Shown here in pieces: positions 33,784-43,122 of a stretch of DNA of 48,674 bases (within the stretch, counting starts at the first letter, position 1; each line of letters begins with the position of its first letter). The stretch covers positions 1 to 48,674 of the forward strand of contig JAKCEV010000002.1 of NCBI GenBank assembly GCA_023539495.1, written 5' to 3'. A model generated the notes under the pieces. The model searched no databases, was not told where the DNA came from, and worked only from the letters and a program-made list of their open reading frames with translations. This DNA is from Candidatus Wolframiiraptor allenii. GTDB lineage: Archaea; Thermoproteota; Nitrososphaeria_A; Caldarchaeales; Wolframiiraptoraceae. A program made the translations under genes and the position numbers.

Positions 33784-33917
33784 TCATGATGTAGAGCTCT
33801 TACATAGGTAATAAGCTTTCTAAGATACTATCCATTTGAGAGTTTTCCTCCTCGTTGAAGCTCTTTTTGGGAACGTATATTCTTCGCCTAGATATATAGG
33901 TGATTTGGAGTGGAGGT

Positions 33918-34178
33918 ATGGGAGCTGCGGCAAAGATATGGGCTGCGCTATGCTTTGTCCTATCTGGCATAGGCGTGGCATTCATTATAACCGGGATACT
34001 TATGTACATATTCAGGGTCGGTAGAAACCCGCTATTAGCAATATTGATCGGAATAGGCTTCAATGTATTATCATATCTCACGGCAAGAAAGCTGCCAAGA
34101 TGTCCCAGATGCGGAAGCACAATAATAATCGACGGAAAATGCGGAGTATGCGATTACAAGCTAAACAAGGATCACTAA
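33918..34178 (+). CDS. Small membrane protein with C-terminal zinc ribbon
   Basis: 86 aa from ATG 33918 (GTG 33900 is also in frame). Two hydrophobic segments (about 6-29 and 36-56) are followed by a zinc-ribbon: C-P-R-C-G and C-G-V-C about nine residues apart. GATATATAGG lies just upstream. Such two-TM zinc-ribbon proteins are common in archaea and have no assigned function. Confidence 0.6.
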   Translation: MGAAAKIWAALCFVLSGIGVAFIITGILMYIFRVGRNPLLAILIGIGFNVLSYLTARKLPRCPRCGSTIIIDGKCGVCDYKLNKDH

Positions 34179-34278
34179 CTGGTTCATCATTTACATTTAT
34201 CCGCATGTGTAAAAGGTTCTTGGCGGTAACAGTGTTACATAAGGCTTTAAATATAATCCTAGTCCGAGATGATTTATT

Positions 34279-34970
34279 ATGGGAATGGAAGTAAAATTTT
34301 GTGGCGCGATAATCAATGTCCTCGACTTTTCACATCCTCATGTTAAATCCTTGTTTGAGGAGGGGCTATGGGTTTTCCCGATAAGCCGGTTAATAGAAAG
34401 AGATGGCAGTTGTTTAAAGAAAGTTGTATTATCCTCATTTATGGCAATTATAACCATAACAAGGGCGTTTACTTAAAAGGTATATTAATGGAAAAATTCG
34501 AAAGCCATGAACCAGTGAAATACTGGATATTGGACAAAAGGGGTTATCCATTACAAATCAGGATTAATATTGAAGGAGAGCTCGAAAATGCTGTTCCTAT
34601 ATTAAAGGGAGAATTGGCGGAGATGGGTGTAAAAATATGCAAAGCGCCATATGATAGATGGTCGCTAATAATCTTCGGGAATTTCAGCGGCGCCACCTAT
34701 CCCTTTGACATATATGAAAAAGTGCTGGAACTATATGACGCGAGAAACAAGAAGATAGAATTAAAGTTCGACCATGATACGATCAAAGAAATAATCCATA
34801 AGCTTGGTATGCTTCAGGGAAAGATTAGTCAAAAAGAGGTTCAGATAGATAATTTTAAGTTGGATGTTGTTTGGCGGCGAATACCCCGCGCTGTTCCTTA
34901 TATGGTGTTTGAAGCTCACGTACATGGAAATCTTGAGGAGGCATTAGCAAAGCTAAAACATGCTAGATGA
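34279..34970 (+). pseudogene. Frameshifted, C-terminally short EVE-like plus nuclease-like protein
   Basis: Two overlapping frames make one protein: 34279-34379 encodes EVKFCGAIINVLDFSHPHVK and SLFEEGLWVFP. A one-base shift in GGTTTTCCCG (34371-34380) then continues as DKPVNRKRWQLFKESCI through KFESHEPVKYW and YPLQIRI. The first 85 residues resemble an EVE/PUA-like modified-base reader. The C-terminal part (IDNFKLDVVW ... YMVFEAHVHGN) has a D...E-x-H pattern like PD-(D/E)xK nucleases and stops at KLKHAR, where homologous patterns would continue. It could be a modification-dependent nuclease remnant. A TATA (CTTTAAATAT, 34245-34254) precedes ATG 34279. Domain assignment is pattern-based. Confidence 0.55.
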
Positions 34971-35040
34971 TAATGTATTTTATACATGATCATCTTATAC
35001 ATGCTACATACGTAATTTATTTCAGTTTAGTTAGATTTTC

Positions 35041-35121
35041 TGACCCCCCTCCCCGCCCTGAAGGGCAAGGGTGGTGCAGGAGGTTTGGGCTACATTCCCC
35101 TTTCTTGGGAGTTTGGCCAGG
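35041..35121 (-). mobile_element. Orphan right end of an IS200/IS605-type element (omegaRNA-like)
   Basis: The 20 bases at 35079-35098 are identical to 13076-13095. As there, three hairpins follow in order: GCCCT-GAA-GGGC (35055-35066), CCCC/GGGAG around 35097-35111, and GGC/GCC around 35115-35125. The GCCCTgaaGGGC hairpin is common at the right ends of tnpB elements. Stem sequences differ while pairing is kept. No tnpB remains beside it. Confidence 0.5.
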
Positions 35122-35229
35122 AGCCGGTTTTCAGTTTGAAGAAACTAAAAAGAAAAGGAAAAATAAACAAAAGAGATGAAATGTCTATCTATATAGAAAA
35201 TATTGAAAATATATTTTATTTACGTGATC

Positions 35230-35236
35230 TATAAAT
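35230..35236 (+). promoter_or_regulatory. TATA box of the pst operon
   Basis: TATAAAT 26 to 32 bases before GTG 35262, consistent with leaderless pstS mRNA. The region 35150-35230 is very AT-rich. No clear Pho-type operator is recognised. Confidence 0.5.
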
Positions 35237-35261
35237 CGGAGCTTAATGTCCTTTAGACGAG

Positions 35262-36452
35262 GTGAAGAGTGTGGGGATGTATACCAAGTATATTATTGTG
35301 ATCGCTGCTGTTGTAATAGTGGCTCTGGTCTCGGCTTTCATGCTGTCATATCTTTGGATGCCAACGGGGGGAATCGGCTCTCGAGGATCTGCGACAACAA
35401 CCCTCACAACTACAAGTCCCGCTACGCGTGTAACCACGACATTGTCTGGCGTGGTTAATGGTGCGGGGGCCACATTCCTTAATCCGCAGATGCAGGCTTG
35501 GGCTTCGAAATTTTATGAACTCACGGGTGGAAGGATTCAAGTGAATTATCAGTCCATTGGCAGCGGGGCTGGACAGGCGAAATTCCGAGAAGGAGTGCTC
35601 GACTTCGCGGGCAGCGATCCACCCCTCAAATCAGACATATACAACGAATTTAAGGCCAAGGGCGGGATAATACAGTTCCCGGTAATAATTGGGACAATAG
35701 TGATCGTATATAATATCCCGGGCGTTGAGTCTGGAAAGTTGAGGCTGACCGGAGAGGTTGTGGCGAAGATCTACCTAGGCGAGATATCCTACTGGGATGA
35801 CCCGGCAATCAAGGCATTAAACCCCGATCTAAACCTCCCCCACGAGAAGATAATCGCCGTGCATCGTTCCGATGGAAGTGGGACGACAAGAGTCTTCACA
35901 GCATATTTGTCCAAGGTCTCAGAGGCTTGGAAGAGTAAGGTAGGCTCGGATTTCACCGTCTCATGGCCGGTTGATGAGCTGGGTAACGGTGTGGGCGGTA
36001 AGGGGAATGAGGGCGTATCAGCCGCCGTAAAACAGAACCCATACTCCATAGGATATGTCGAGACAGCATATGCTTACTCAACAAGCCTAGCAATAGCCTT
36101 AATAATGAATAGAGATGGAAATTATGTTCTACCGACTAAAGAGGCCGTAGCATCCGCGGCTAAAGCATTAGTGAAGGTTCTCCCGAAGGCGGATGAAGAC
36201 TGGTCGAACATATTCCCGGACCAGACTGTTGATCCACCCGGAAAAGAGAGCTACCCAATAACATCCTTCTCATTCGTGATCCTGAGACAGGTGTACGATG
36301 ACCCAGTCAAGGTCGCTATACTCAAGGAGTTCTTCGAATGGGTGTTGACTGATGGCCAGAGGCCCGAGAACATCGTAGAGGGTTATGATCCCCTGCCACC
36401 AGAGGTGGCCGTGATAGGGCTAGATGGGCTAAAGCTGTTGAGAACTGGGTGA
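35262..36452 (+). CDS. pstS: Phosphate ABC transporter substrate-binding protein PstS
   Basis: Extracellular phosphate-binding protein, 396 aa. N-terminal hydrophobic anchor (MYTKYIIVIAAVVIVALVSA), then a Thr/Ser-rich linker (about 44-65) that may be O-glycosylated, then the binding domain. Phosphate ligands lie in NGAGATFLNP, GSGAGQAKF, AGSDPPL and RSDGSGTTRVF. GTG 35262 fits the TATA distance; ATG 35277 is an alternative. No lipobox Cys, so it stays anchored by its N-terminal helix. First gene of pstSCAB-phoU. Confidence 0.95.
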   Translation: MKSVGMYTKYIIVIAAVVIVALVSAFMLSYLWMPTGGIGSRGSATTTLTTTSPATRVTTTLSGVVNGAGATFLNPQMQAWASKFYELTGGRIQVNYQSIGSGAGQAKFREGVLDFAGSDPPLKSDIYNEFKAKGGIIQFPVIIGTIVIVYNIPGVESGKLRLTGEVVAKIYLGEISYWDDPAIKALNPDLNLPHEKIIAVHRSDGSGTTRVFTAYLSKVSEAWKSKVGSDFTVSWPVDELGNGVGGKGNEGVSAAVKQNPYSIGYVETAYAYSTSLAIALIMNRDGNYVLPTKEAVASAAKALVKVLPKADEDWSNIFPDQTVDPPGKESYPITSFSFVILRQVYDDPVKVAILKEFFEWVLTDGQRPENIVEGYDPLPPEVAVIGLDGLKLLRTG

Positions 36453-37363
36453 GAGAAAGAATGATGGACTCCGAGAAAATCTTCCTTCTTTTTTTAATAG
36501 TTTTCGTATCTATTTCACTGCTTATTGTGGCGGGTATCGTAACCTCGTTAATCATTAACTCGTACCCGATATTCCTGAGAGATGGATTCTCCTTCATCTT
36601 TAAGAGTGTGTGGAATCCCGTGAAGGAGGATTACGGGATACTCCCTGCGCTCCTAGGTACGCTCATCTCCTCTGCAATAGCGATTAGCATCGCTATGCCC
36701 CTAGCAATATCCCTCGCAATATTCTCCGCCGAGATCGCTCCAACAAGCGTTAGAGGATTCATCAATAGCGTCTCAGACCTAATGGCGAGCCTCCCCTCAG
36801 TAATATACGGGCTATGGGGGCTATACGTCCTAGCACCAATTCTGAATCAATATATCATGACGCCCCTACACCAGTATCTTGGATTCATCCCATTATTCTC
36901 CACAAAGCCAATACCCACGAACCTCTTCACGGCGGGAGTCCTTCTCGCAATCATGATAACCCCGTTTTCCTCTAGCATAATCCGAGAAGCATACAACGCT
37001 ATACCACATCATCTGAAGGAGGCGGCATACAGCCTGGGAATGACCAGATGGGAGGTCATAAGGACGCTGCTCGGATACATTAAGTCGGCGATCCTAGCTG
37101 GAGCATTCCTAGCCTTGGGGAGGGCTATGGGCGAGACCGTAGCCGTGGCCATGGTCGTCGGGAATACATTCACCCTCCCAAGGAGTTTATTCGACATGGG
37201 GTACACGATATCTAGCCTGATAGCGAATCAGTTCCCGAACGCTGAAGCCTACAGCTACATGATGCCAGCGTTATACAGCGGAGCGCTAGTACTCTTCACG
37301 ATAGGCCTAATCATCAACTTGGCCGGATTATACTGGATAAGGAGGGTGGTGACAAGGGGTTGA
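36449..37363 (+). CDS. pstC: Phosphate ABC transporter permease PstC
   Basis: Membrane permease of the Pst system, 304 aa, six hydrophobic segments. The EAA loop that contacts PstB is ...EAAYSLGMTRWEVIR. GTG 36449 overlaps the pstS stop as GTGA; ATG 36461 is possible. It pairs with PstA. Confidence 0.94.
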   Translation: MRERMMDSEKIFLLFLIVFVSISLLIVAGIVTSLIINSYPIFLRDGFSFIFKSVWNPVKEDYGILPALLGTLISSAIAISIAMPLAISLAIFSAEIAPTSVRGFINSVSDLMASLPSVIYGLWGLYVLAPILNQYIMTPLHQYLGFIPLFSTKPIPTNLFTAGVLLAIMITPFSSSIIREAYNAIPHHLKEAAYSLGMTRWEVIRTLLGYIKSAILAGAFLALGRAMGETVAVAMVVGNTFTLPRSLFDMGYTISSLIANQFPNAEAYSYMMPALYSGALVLFTIGLIINLAGLYWIRRVVTRG

Positions 37364-38199
37364 GACTCAACAAGAGGAAGATTATAGATAGGCTCATGCT
37401 CGGCATAATCTCCGCCCTAGCAATAGCCTCAGCCATACCAATCTTTGCAATAGCGGTAAACGTATACTCCGAGGGAGCTAGATATATCAGCCTCAACTTC
37501 CTAATCGACCTACCACCACCCCCAGTAGGTGGCGGGGGCGGAGGGATAGGGCCGGCCCTAGTTGGCACACTCGTTCTCGTAGCATTAGCGTTGGCCATCG
37601 GCGGGAGCATAGGCTTCTTCACCGGCCTATATCTCTCAGAGTTCTCACATACAAGGCTTGCTCAATACACTCAGATGTTCCTTCAAGTGATGGTCGAGTT
37701 TCCCACGATTATCGTGGGATTATTCGCGTACATGATCCTAGTGGCGCCGCTAAAGAGATTCAACGCCCTAGCTGGAGCAATCGCACTATCAATAGTCATT
37801 ATACCATACATAGCATTGAATGTTAGGGAGGCCTATAAATCGATACCATACACCTTGAAAGAGGCGGCCTTTAGCCTAGGCGTCTCAGCGCCCATAGCAT
37901 ACCTGAGAATATTGTTAAGCGCGGCGAGGCGCGGCGTCCTGACAGCACTACTCATCGGGCTGGCCAAAGCAGCAGGCGAGACAGCCCCGCTACTGCTAAC
38001 AATACTTGGGACAACATTCACATATTTTGGAGGGCTCGATCAGCCCATAAACGCTATACCATTACTGATATACAACTTCGCCCTCTCACCATATGAGAAA
38101 TGGCACCAGGTAGCATGGGGTGCCGCAGCCGTCCTACTAACAATAATTCTTGCAATATTCATAGTTTCAAGGCTGATAGTTAAGGAGGTGAAGGTATGA
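37360..38199 (+). CDS. pstA: Phosphate ABC transporter permease PstA
   Basis: Second permease subunit, 279 aa, about six membrane segments. The EAA loop is [19 protein letters not shown], followed by [13 protein letters not shown] typical of PstA. A Pro/Gly-rich external loop ([17 protein letters not shown]) stands out. TTG 37360 overlaps the pstC stop as TTGA. Confidence 0.94.
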   Translation: MRLNKRKIIDRLMLGIISALAIASAIPIFAIAVNVYSEGARYISLNFLIDLPPPPVGGGGGGIGPALVGTLVLVALALAIGGSIGFFTGLYLSEFSHTRLAQYTQMFLQVMVEFPTIIVGLFAYMILVAPLKRFNALAGAIALSIVIIPYIALNVREAYKSIPYTLKEAAFSLGVSAPIAYLRILLSAARRGVLTALLIGLAKAAGETAPLLLTILGTTFTYFGGLDQPINAIPLLIYNFALSPYEKWHQVAWGAAAVLLTIILAIFIVSRLIVKEVKV

Positions 38200-38957
38200 G
38201 CTGGGCCATAGAAGTCCAAAACCTAAATGTATGGTATGGCGACAAGCACATAATCAAGAATGTTAGCTTCAGGGTGCCCAAAAACGTGATCTTCGCGATA
38301 ATGGGGCCATCTGGATGCGGCAAAAGCACGCTATTAAGGGCAATGAACAGGCTGCTCGACCTAAACCCCCATGCTAGGGTGGAGGGCCAGGTCAAGATAA
38401 ATGGCATAAACATCTATGGCGACAATGTTGACGTCACATGGGTTCGCAGGCAATTCGGGATGGTCTTCCAGATACCAAATCCATTCCCACACCTATCGAT
38501 ATACGAGAATGTAGCGCTTGGTCCAAAGCTCAACGGCTTGGTGAAGGATAAATCACAGCTTGATGAGCTCGTTAAACAGGCCCTACAAAAGGCATACCTA
38601 TGGGATGAGGTGAAGAATGACCTAAGGAAGCCCGCCTCAATGCTCAGCGGAGGGCAACAGCAGAGGCTGTGCATAGCACGCGCACTAGCATTAAAGCCGA
38701 GGATAATCCTCATGGACGAGCCCACAGCCAACCTAGACCCAGTGGCATCATCCAAGATCGAGGAGTTGCTGCTAGAACTGAAGGAAGATTACACGATAAT
38801 AATCGTCACACATAACCCCCAGCAGGCCGCAAGAGTAAGCGATTACGTGGCATTCCTATATATGGGCGAACTTATCGAGATCGGGGAAACCTCAACAGTA
38901 TTTACTAGGCCGAGCAACATATTAACAGAGAAATACGTTTTAGGGAGGATGGGATAA
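38196..38957 (+). CDS. pstB: Phosphate ABC transporter ATPase PstB
   Basis: ATP-binding subunit, 253 aa. Walker A is [12 protein letters not shown], the Q-loop is FQIPNPFP, the signature is [15 protein letters not shown], Walker B is [11 protein letters not shown], and the H-loop is VTHNPQQA. N-terminal LNVWYGDKH is usual for PstB. ATG 38196 overlaps pstA as ATGA. Confidence 0.97.
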   Translation: MSWAIEVQNLNVWYGDKHIIKNVSFRVPKNVIFAIMGPSGCGKSTLLRAMNRLLDLNPHARVEGQVKINGINIYGDNVDVTWVRRQFGMVFQIPNPFPHLSIYENVALGPKLNGLVKDKSQLDELVKQALQKAYLWDEVKNDLRKPASMLSGGQQQRLCIARALALKPRIILMDEPTANLDPVASSKIEELLLELKEDYTIIIVTHNPQQAARVSDYVAFLYMGELIEIGETSTVFTRPSNILTEKYVLGRMG

Positions 38958-38975
38958 TATTGGAGGCCGATTGAC

Positions 38976-39608
38976 ATGAGCTTGAAGAGACCCATAGATT
39001 ATGGCCTAGAGAAGCTCAATGGTATGATAAACGACATGATCGATTTGGCCGGAAAGACCCTCGAGATAAGTATAGAATCGATCCTGACGAGAACGGATAA
39101 CGTCGAGGAAGTCAGGAAGCTATCCGACCAACTAATGTTCATGATGGATGAGACAAGCGAGCTCGCGGTTCAGCTCATAGCAAGATTCCAGCCGGTAGCC
39201 TCAGATCTAAGGGAAATAAAATCGGCAATACAGGTCTCCTACGACTTCTCTAGGATCGGCAGATACGCTGCAAACATAGCGGAGATCGCCAGAATGATCC
39301 CTGAAGAAGGATGCGACTTCACAAGCGTCAGAGAGCTCTCACGGATAGTCTTGGAGATGGTTAGGGAGGCCGGAAAGGCCTATCTAAACAAGGATCTAAA
39401 GAAAGCCGACGAACTGAGGAGCATGGATGATCAAGTAGACAAATTATATGCTGAGAGCATGAAACACCTAATACAGATGGGCGGGAAGATCAATACAGCA
39501 TGCCTACTCTCCATAGCACTAATACTAAGGTACCTCGAGAGAATAGCAGACCACGCATGTTATATCGCAGACGCCACATCATACATGATTACTGGAAGAA
39601 AATACTAA
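38976..39608 (+). CDS. phoU: PhoU-family phosphate regulator
   Basis: 210 aa, two PhoU three-helix repeats. Each has a metal-binding E/D-rich helix (DQLMFMMDETSELAVQLIARF and DELRSMDDQVDKLYAESM) and the R-I-x-R-Y-A-x-N / R-I-A-D-H-x-x pattern. It modulates Pst transport. Last gene of the operon, 18 bases after pstB. Confidence 0.92.
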   Translation: MSLKRPIDYGLEKLNGMINDMIDLAGKTLEISIESILTRTDNVEEVRKLSDQLMFMMDETSELAVQLIARFQPVASDLREIKSAIQVSYDFSRIGRYAANIAEIARMIPEEGCDFTSVRELSRIVLEMVREAGKAYLNKDLKKADELRSMDDQVDKLYAESMKHLIQMGGKINTACLLSIALILRYLERIADHACYIADATSYMITGRKY

Positions 39609-39748
39609 TTCATTGATTTGGCATCGAAGTCCTGAGCCGAATCCTATTCAAAAAGAAGCTATTGTGAAAGTATACCTTAAACTCGAAATAGGGGAAAGAA
39701 TCTTTCCCTCTAAAGATTATTCATTCTTTTGAGAACTTAAGAACAAGC

Positions 39749-39777
39749 TTATAAGTTCCTGTATGCATTTATAAAAG
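39749..39777 (+). promoter_or_regulatory. Tandem TATA elements for the retropepsin-like gene
   Basis: TTATAAG (39749-39755) is 29 bases before the small ORF at 39782. TTTATAAAAG (39768-39777) could start a transcript nearer the 39864 gene. Confidence 0.4.
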
Positions 39778-39781
39778 TAGA

Positions 39782-39898
39782 ATGAAACCAAAGATAGGGC
39801 ATATCTACCAGCTCAGGCGTGGGAGGATAGGGCACATTTACTACTTGAGGTGCGTGGACGAGTATGGCCGTAAGGGTCAAGCTGAGGCTGAGAGCTAG
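39782..39898 (+). CDS. Possible 38-aa leaderless small protein
   Basis: ATG 39782 follows TTATAAG by 29 bases, matching the leaderless pattern of this genome. The product has an internal near-repeat (IGHIYQLRRGR and IGHIYYLR) and ends at TAG 39896-39898, inside the next gene. It might be a real small basic protein or a leader peptide coupling translation. Homologues would be needed to believe it. Confidence 0.35.
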   Translation: MKPKIGHIYQLRRGRIGHIYYLRCVDEYGRKGQAEAES

Positions 39899-40295
39899 AA
39901 CTTCGGGAGAAATCATCGAGGCCTCTGCCCTTGTAAATAGCGGCTTCGAGACTGAGAGCCCCCAACTTTTAATTCCCATAGAGTTGGCAAGACGCATTGC
40001 ACTTTACCCTCCACCTCCCACATCTACTATTATTGAAGTTGGGACGGCGGGCGGCCCATCAAGAGTCTTCTTAGTTAGGGAGGTTATTGAGGTCTGGGTG
40101 GTGACGGACGATAGAGAGGTAGGCCCAAAGGTAGCAGACATCCTAATATCGCCGATAGAAGAAGAGGTACTCATGAACGATAAACTCACTGAGGAGCTTG
40201 GCATAATATTACTCGCAACAGGATCTGGAAAATGGCGGTTTATAGACGACCCGGCTGATAAAATAAGGTATAGCCAAAAACCTCAATATTGGTAA
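39864..40295 (+). CDS. Retropepsin-like (clan AA) protein with Asn in place of catalytic Asp
   Basis: 143 aa with the layout of archaeal aspartyl-protease-like domains. GEIIEASALVNSGFETE is where retropepsins have A-L-V-D-[ST]-G, followed by LLIPIELARRIAL and a second half with VADILISPIEEEVLMND and LGIILL. Position 25 is Asn, so proteolysis is doubtful. Whether related families usually have Asn here I cannot check. Cytoplasmic, no signal. It may be coupled to the small ORF at 39782. Confidence 0.6.
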   Translation: MAVRVKLRLRARTSGEIIEASALVNSGFETESPQLLIPIELARRIALYPPPPTSTIIEVGTAGGPSRVFLVREVIEVWVVTDDREVGPKVADILISPIEEEVLMNDKLTEELGIILLATGSGKWRFIDDPADKIRYSQKPQYW

Positions 40296-40389
40296 GAACT
40301 GACACTTCTACGAATTAAGCCGCAGCCTCGTATAGTCTAGTTCGGCTGTTGGATAATGAATCTAGAAGAACTAATTTCAGAATTGGTGG

Positions 40390-40486
40390 AGCCCCGGGCG
40401 GGCTTTGAACCCGCGGCCTCCCGCTCTCAAGCCCCTCTCACGGGGGATACCAAGCGGGCGCTCTAACCGGGCTGAGCTACCGGGGC
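40390..40486 (-). tRNA. tRNA-Thr (GGT) with a 22-nt intron
   Basis: Minus strand: acceptor GCCCCGG/CCGGGGC with discriminator T, D arm GCTC...GAGC, T arm GCGGG-TTCAAAG-CCCGC, variable loop AGGCC. The anticodon stem is CCCGC/GCGGG with mature loop TTGGTAA, giving anticodon GGT. A 22-nt insertion after position 37 forms its own hairpin (CCCC...GGGG), a canonical archaeal intron. Without removing it the loop would be 29 nt. Confidence 0.9.
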
Positions 40487-40531
40487 ACCTCACCGCTTCC
40501 AAGTATGTCGAAGCTAGAATTTAATGAATTT

Positions 40532-42103
40532 TTATCTCGCGGCGGCTCCGGGTTGCTTCCTCGGATCTGAGATGGCTAAGAAGAGGTCGTCGTTCCTGAA
40601 TATTGCTTGAACAGCGCCGAAGTATATGTCTGTCCCGGGGTGCATTGATACTTCCCTAACCTTTCCAAGCTTCAAGCCGGCTGACGACAAAGTACCCGAG
40701 GCTACATCATCTATCAAGTCCTCTAAGACGACTTTATCACTTCTAACGTGGATCCTGCCTTCCAGTATTGAGGAGAGCGGGTCCACACCTCTTAACAGAT
40801 GGTTTGAGAGGACTTGTATCATGGAGGATATTATCCTCATTCCACCGGAGGCTCCAATTATAATCAATGGGGCGCCTTCCTCGTCAAGGATCATTAGCGG
40901 CGACATGCTGCTTGCAGGTCTCTTGCTTGGGGATATCGAATTTGGGTGGCCGCCCTGGGGTGTGAAGTCATGCATCTCATCATTCAGAAGCACCCCATGC
41001 ACTGTTACCCCGGAACCCATGAAGCACTCAATTGTTTCGGTGAGGGAGACATATGTCCTGCTCTTAGCATCTGCTATGCTTACTTGAGATGTCCCGCCAC
41101 TATCCCTAACCGGGTGATAGGTTATCCTACCCTCTTCGATAAGTCTGAGAGCCTGTTCGACATGATCATCGGAGAGAAGCTTCTCGATGTTAACATTATT
41201 GAAGGATGGATCACATATCAGGGAGCATCTCTCGTCGATTATGTGAAGGAGGAGGCGGGCGAGTCTCGGATAATAACTTTTGGCATCCAAGCGCATCCGA
41301 GTAAGGATCTTGAGAGCCTCCACCACGAGAACCCCGGAGCCGGGTGGCGGCATCGCGGCGAGCCTAAGCTCTCTGCCACCGAGATCGAGCTCGCATATAA
41401 TCGGCCTCCTCCAGACCGGGTTATAGCGCGACAAGTCCACCGATGATAGGAAGCCATTATTGCTTGAGAACACCTTGTCAAGCTCATCAGCGAATTCGCC
41501 CTCATAGAAGTAGTTCACATCATCCCTGACATTTCTCAGGATCTCTAGCAGCCTTGGAAAGGTGATCTCAGAGCCCTCGGGATAAATTCCTCCATCTCTG
41601 AGGAATGTTGCGCGGCTCTCTGGGCAGATCCTGAGCTTATCTAAGGACTTATCCAAGTTGGCCTTCATGCATGTGTTCCATAGCCGCGAGACTTGGCATC
41701 GTCTCATATACTCCATGACAGCCTCGATTATCCTACTCCACCTCATCTCGCCGAGCTCCTGATGGAGCGTCCATAGGCCACTCAGCGTCCCGGGGGTCGC
41801 CACAGCCCTATAGCCAAGCGATAGATCATCCTCGCCCCTATACTCCTCCGGCCTAACCCGAAGCGGCGCGGTCTCACGATAATCTAGTGCCCTGAATCCC
41901 GCATCCTCGGAGTATACCAGCGCGAAGCCGCCGCCTCCTAGGCCGCTCCACCCGGGCTCCAGCGCATTTAGCAGGAGTGATACGGCCACAGCTGCATCAA
42001 TTGCATTACCCTCCCTTTCGATAATCCTGAGAGCTATAGATGATGCCAGGGGCGAGTGGGATGCTATGGCTCTACGGCCTAGAGCATATAGGCCCGCGCT
42101 CAT
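40532..42103 (-). CDS. ggt: Gamma-glutamyltranspeptidase family protein
   Basis: 523-aa Ntn hydrolase that cleaves or transfers gamma-glutamyl groups (glutathione-like compounds, gamma-glutamyl amines). Family features are GNAIDAAVA near the N-terminus, LGGGGFALVY, DYRETAP (R76), the processing nucleophile T338 in GGTSQVSIAD, and GSGVTVHGVLLNDEM and GASGGMRI afterwards. No signal peptide, so probably cytoplasmic, unlike periplasmic bacterial GGT. It follows the metallophosphoesterase by four bases on the same strand. Nearby gamma-glutamyl ligase and permease genes suggest a joint pathway. Confidence 0.92.
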   Translation of the reverse strand: MSAGLYALGRRAIASHSPLASSIALRIIEREGNAIDAAVAVSLLLNALEPGWSGLGGGGFALVYSEDAGFRALDYRETAPLRVRPEEYRGEDDLSLGYRAVATPGTLSGLWTLHQELGEMRWSRIIEAVMEYMRRCQVSRLWNTCMKANLDKSLDKLRICPESRATFLRDGGIYPEGSEITFPRLLEILRNVRDDVNYFYEGEFADELDKVFSSNNGFLSSVDLSRYNPVWRRPIICELDLGGRELRLAAMPPPGSGVLVVEALKILTRMRLDAKSYYPRLARLLLHIIDERCSLICDPSFNNVNIEKLLSDDHVEQALRLIEEGRITYHPVRDSGGTSQVSIADAKSRTYVSLTETIECFMGSGVTVHGVLLNDEMHDFTPQGGHPNSISPSKRPASSMSPLMILDEEGAPLIIIGASGGMRIISSMIQVLSNHLLRGVDPLSSILEGRIHVRSDKVVLEDLIDDVASGTLSSAGLKLGKVREVSMHPGTDIYFGAVQAIFRNDDLFLAISDPRKQPGAAAR

Positions 42104-42107
42104 CCTC

Positions 42108-43058
42108 TCATCCTATGCGATGCCAGCTCCTCAAGCCATCATCATCCAGCTCAAGGATTAATCCTCTAAGTATCCCCGAGGAGTATTCTGAACCCGGGTT
42201 AAACACGATAGTCCCGCCGACCTTATCGTATCCAGGCGACTCGTGTATGTGGCCATGTAGGCCCATCAGCGGTTTATACTTTTCAAAGAACTTCCTCACG
42301 GACTTGCTCCCAACATTCACCTTCTCGATTTCGCCTAGGGAATATACAGGCCTCAGATTCTTATCAAGCTTCGGGGCCACATCTATCATCGTATTATAAG
42401 GCGGTGCATGGAAGCAGCATATAATCCTGCGCCAGTCCCTGTCAACTAGACCGGCCAGCTTCTCAAGCATCTTCCATAGATCCCCCTCACTCGCCTCCCT
42501 CGGCGTATTCCACGGTGTCGGGTTAACGTATTCAAATGATATCATGCCATATCCTAGAGGTAGCTCCACGAGTCTCCCTAGGGGGTAGATGACCCTGCTG
42601 CTCCTCTTTAGCACCGGGTCTATCTCGAATATGTCATCGTTGCCCGGCATGACTATGACCTGCTTATCGCTTGGGATATGTTCCTCTATCATTGAGACCC
42701 ATCTCGCGATATTCTCCGTTATCAGCCTCGAGAACAGCTTGTTAACCTTCTCGGGATCACTCTTCAACTCCTCAACCTCGTCCCTTGTGCAGATGTATGG
42801 GTATATGCCGGAGTTCATAAGTTCGCTCCTCGCCTTCTCCAGCTCCTCGAGCCCGTTGACAATGTTTGTCTTGCCCCTGAAGGTATATTGGTATTGCCCC
42901 CCTCCAAAATCTATTATCGGGATTATCGCCTTCCCGGTCAAGTCTCCTGAGAGAATCATAATATCCACGTCATAGTGCCTCGGGATAGATAGGAACCTCC
43001 TAAACACGAGTTCGCTATTATGTATGTCTGCCATGAAGAAGATCTTGAAGGATTCCAT
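42108..43058 (-). CDS. Calcineurin-like metallophosphoesterase
   Basis: 316 aa with the five metal motifs: DIH (11-13), SGDLTGK, PGNDD, FHAPP and GHIHE. It probably hydrolyses a phosphodiester or phosphomonoester; the substrate is not evident. A TATA (TTTTTATC on the minus strand, about 43083-43092) lies at leaderless distance from ATG 43058. Forms an operon with ggt downstream. Confidence 0.88.
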   Translation of the reverse strand: MESFKIFFMADIHNSELVFRRFLSIPRHYDVDIMILSGDLTGKAIIPIIDFGGGQYQYTFRGKTNIVNGLEELEKARSELMNSGIYPYICTRDEVEELKSDPEKVNKLFSRLITENIARWVSMIEEHIPSDKQVIVMPGNDDIFEIDPVLKRSSRVIYPLGRLVELPLGYGMISFEYVNPTPWNTPREASEGDLWKMLEKLAGLVDRDWRRIICCFHAPPYNTMIDVAPKLDKNLRPVYSLGEIEKVNVGSKSVRKFFEKYKPLMGLHGHIHESPGYDKVGGTIVFNPGSEYSSGILRGLILELDDDGLRSWHRIG

Positions 43059-43122
43059 CGCCCTCTTTCAGCCCGGGGAAGATAAAAATGGGAGGATAAA
43101 AAGCTGGGCCGGTGACAGGCTC

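Noticed and set aside
34967-35179. Plus-strand 70-codon frame
   Set aside because: Overlaps the hairpin-rich right-end relic; low-complexity basic end, no homologous pattern.
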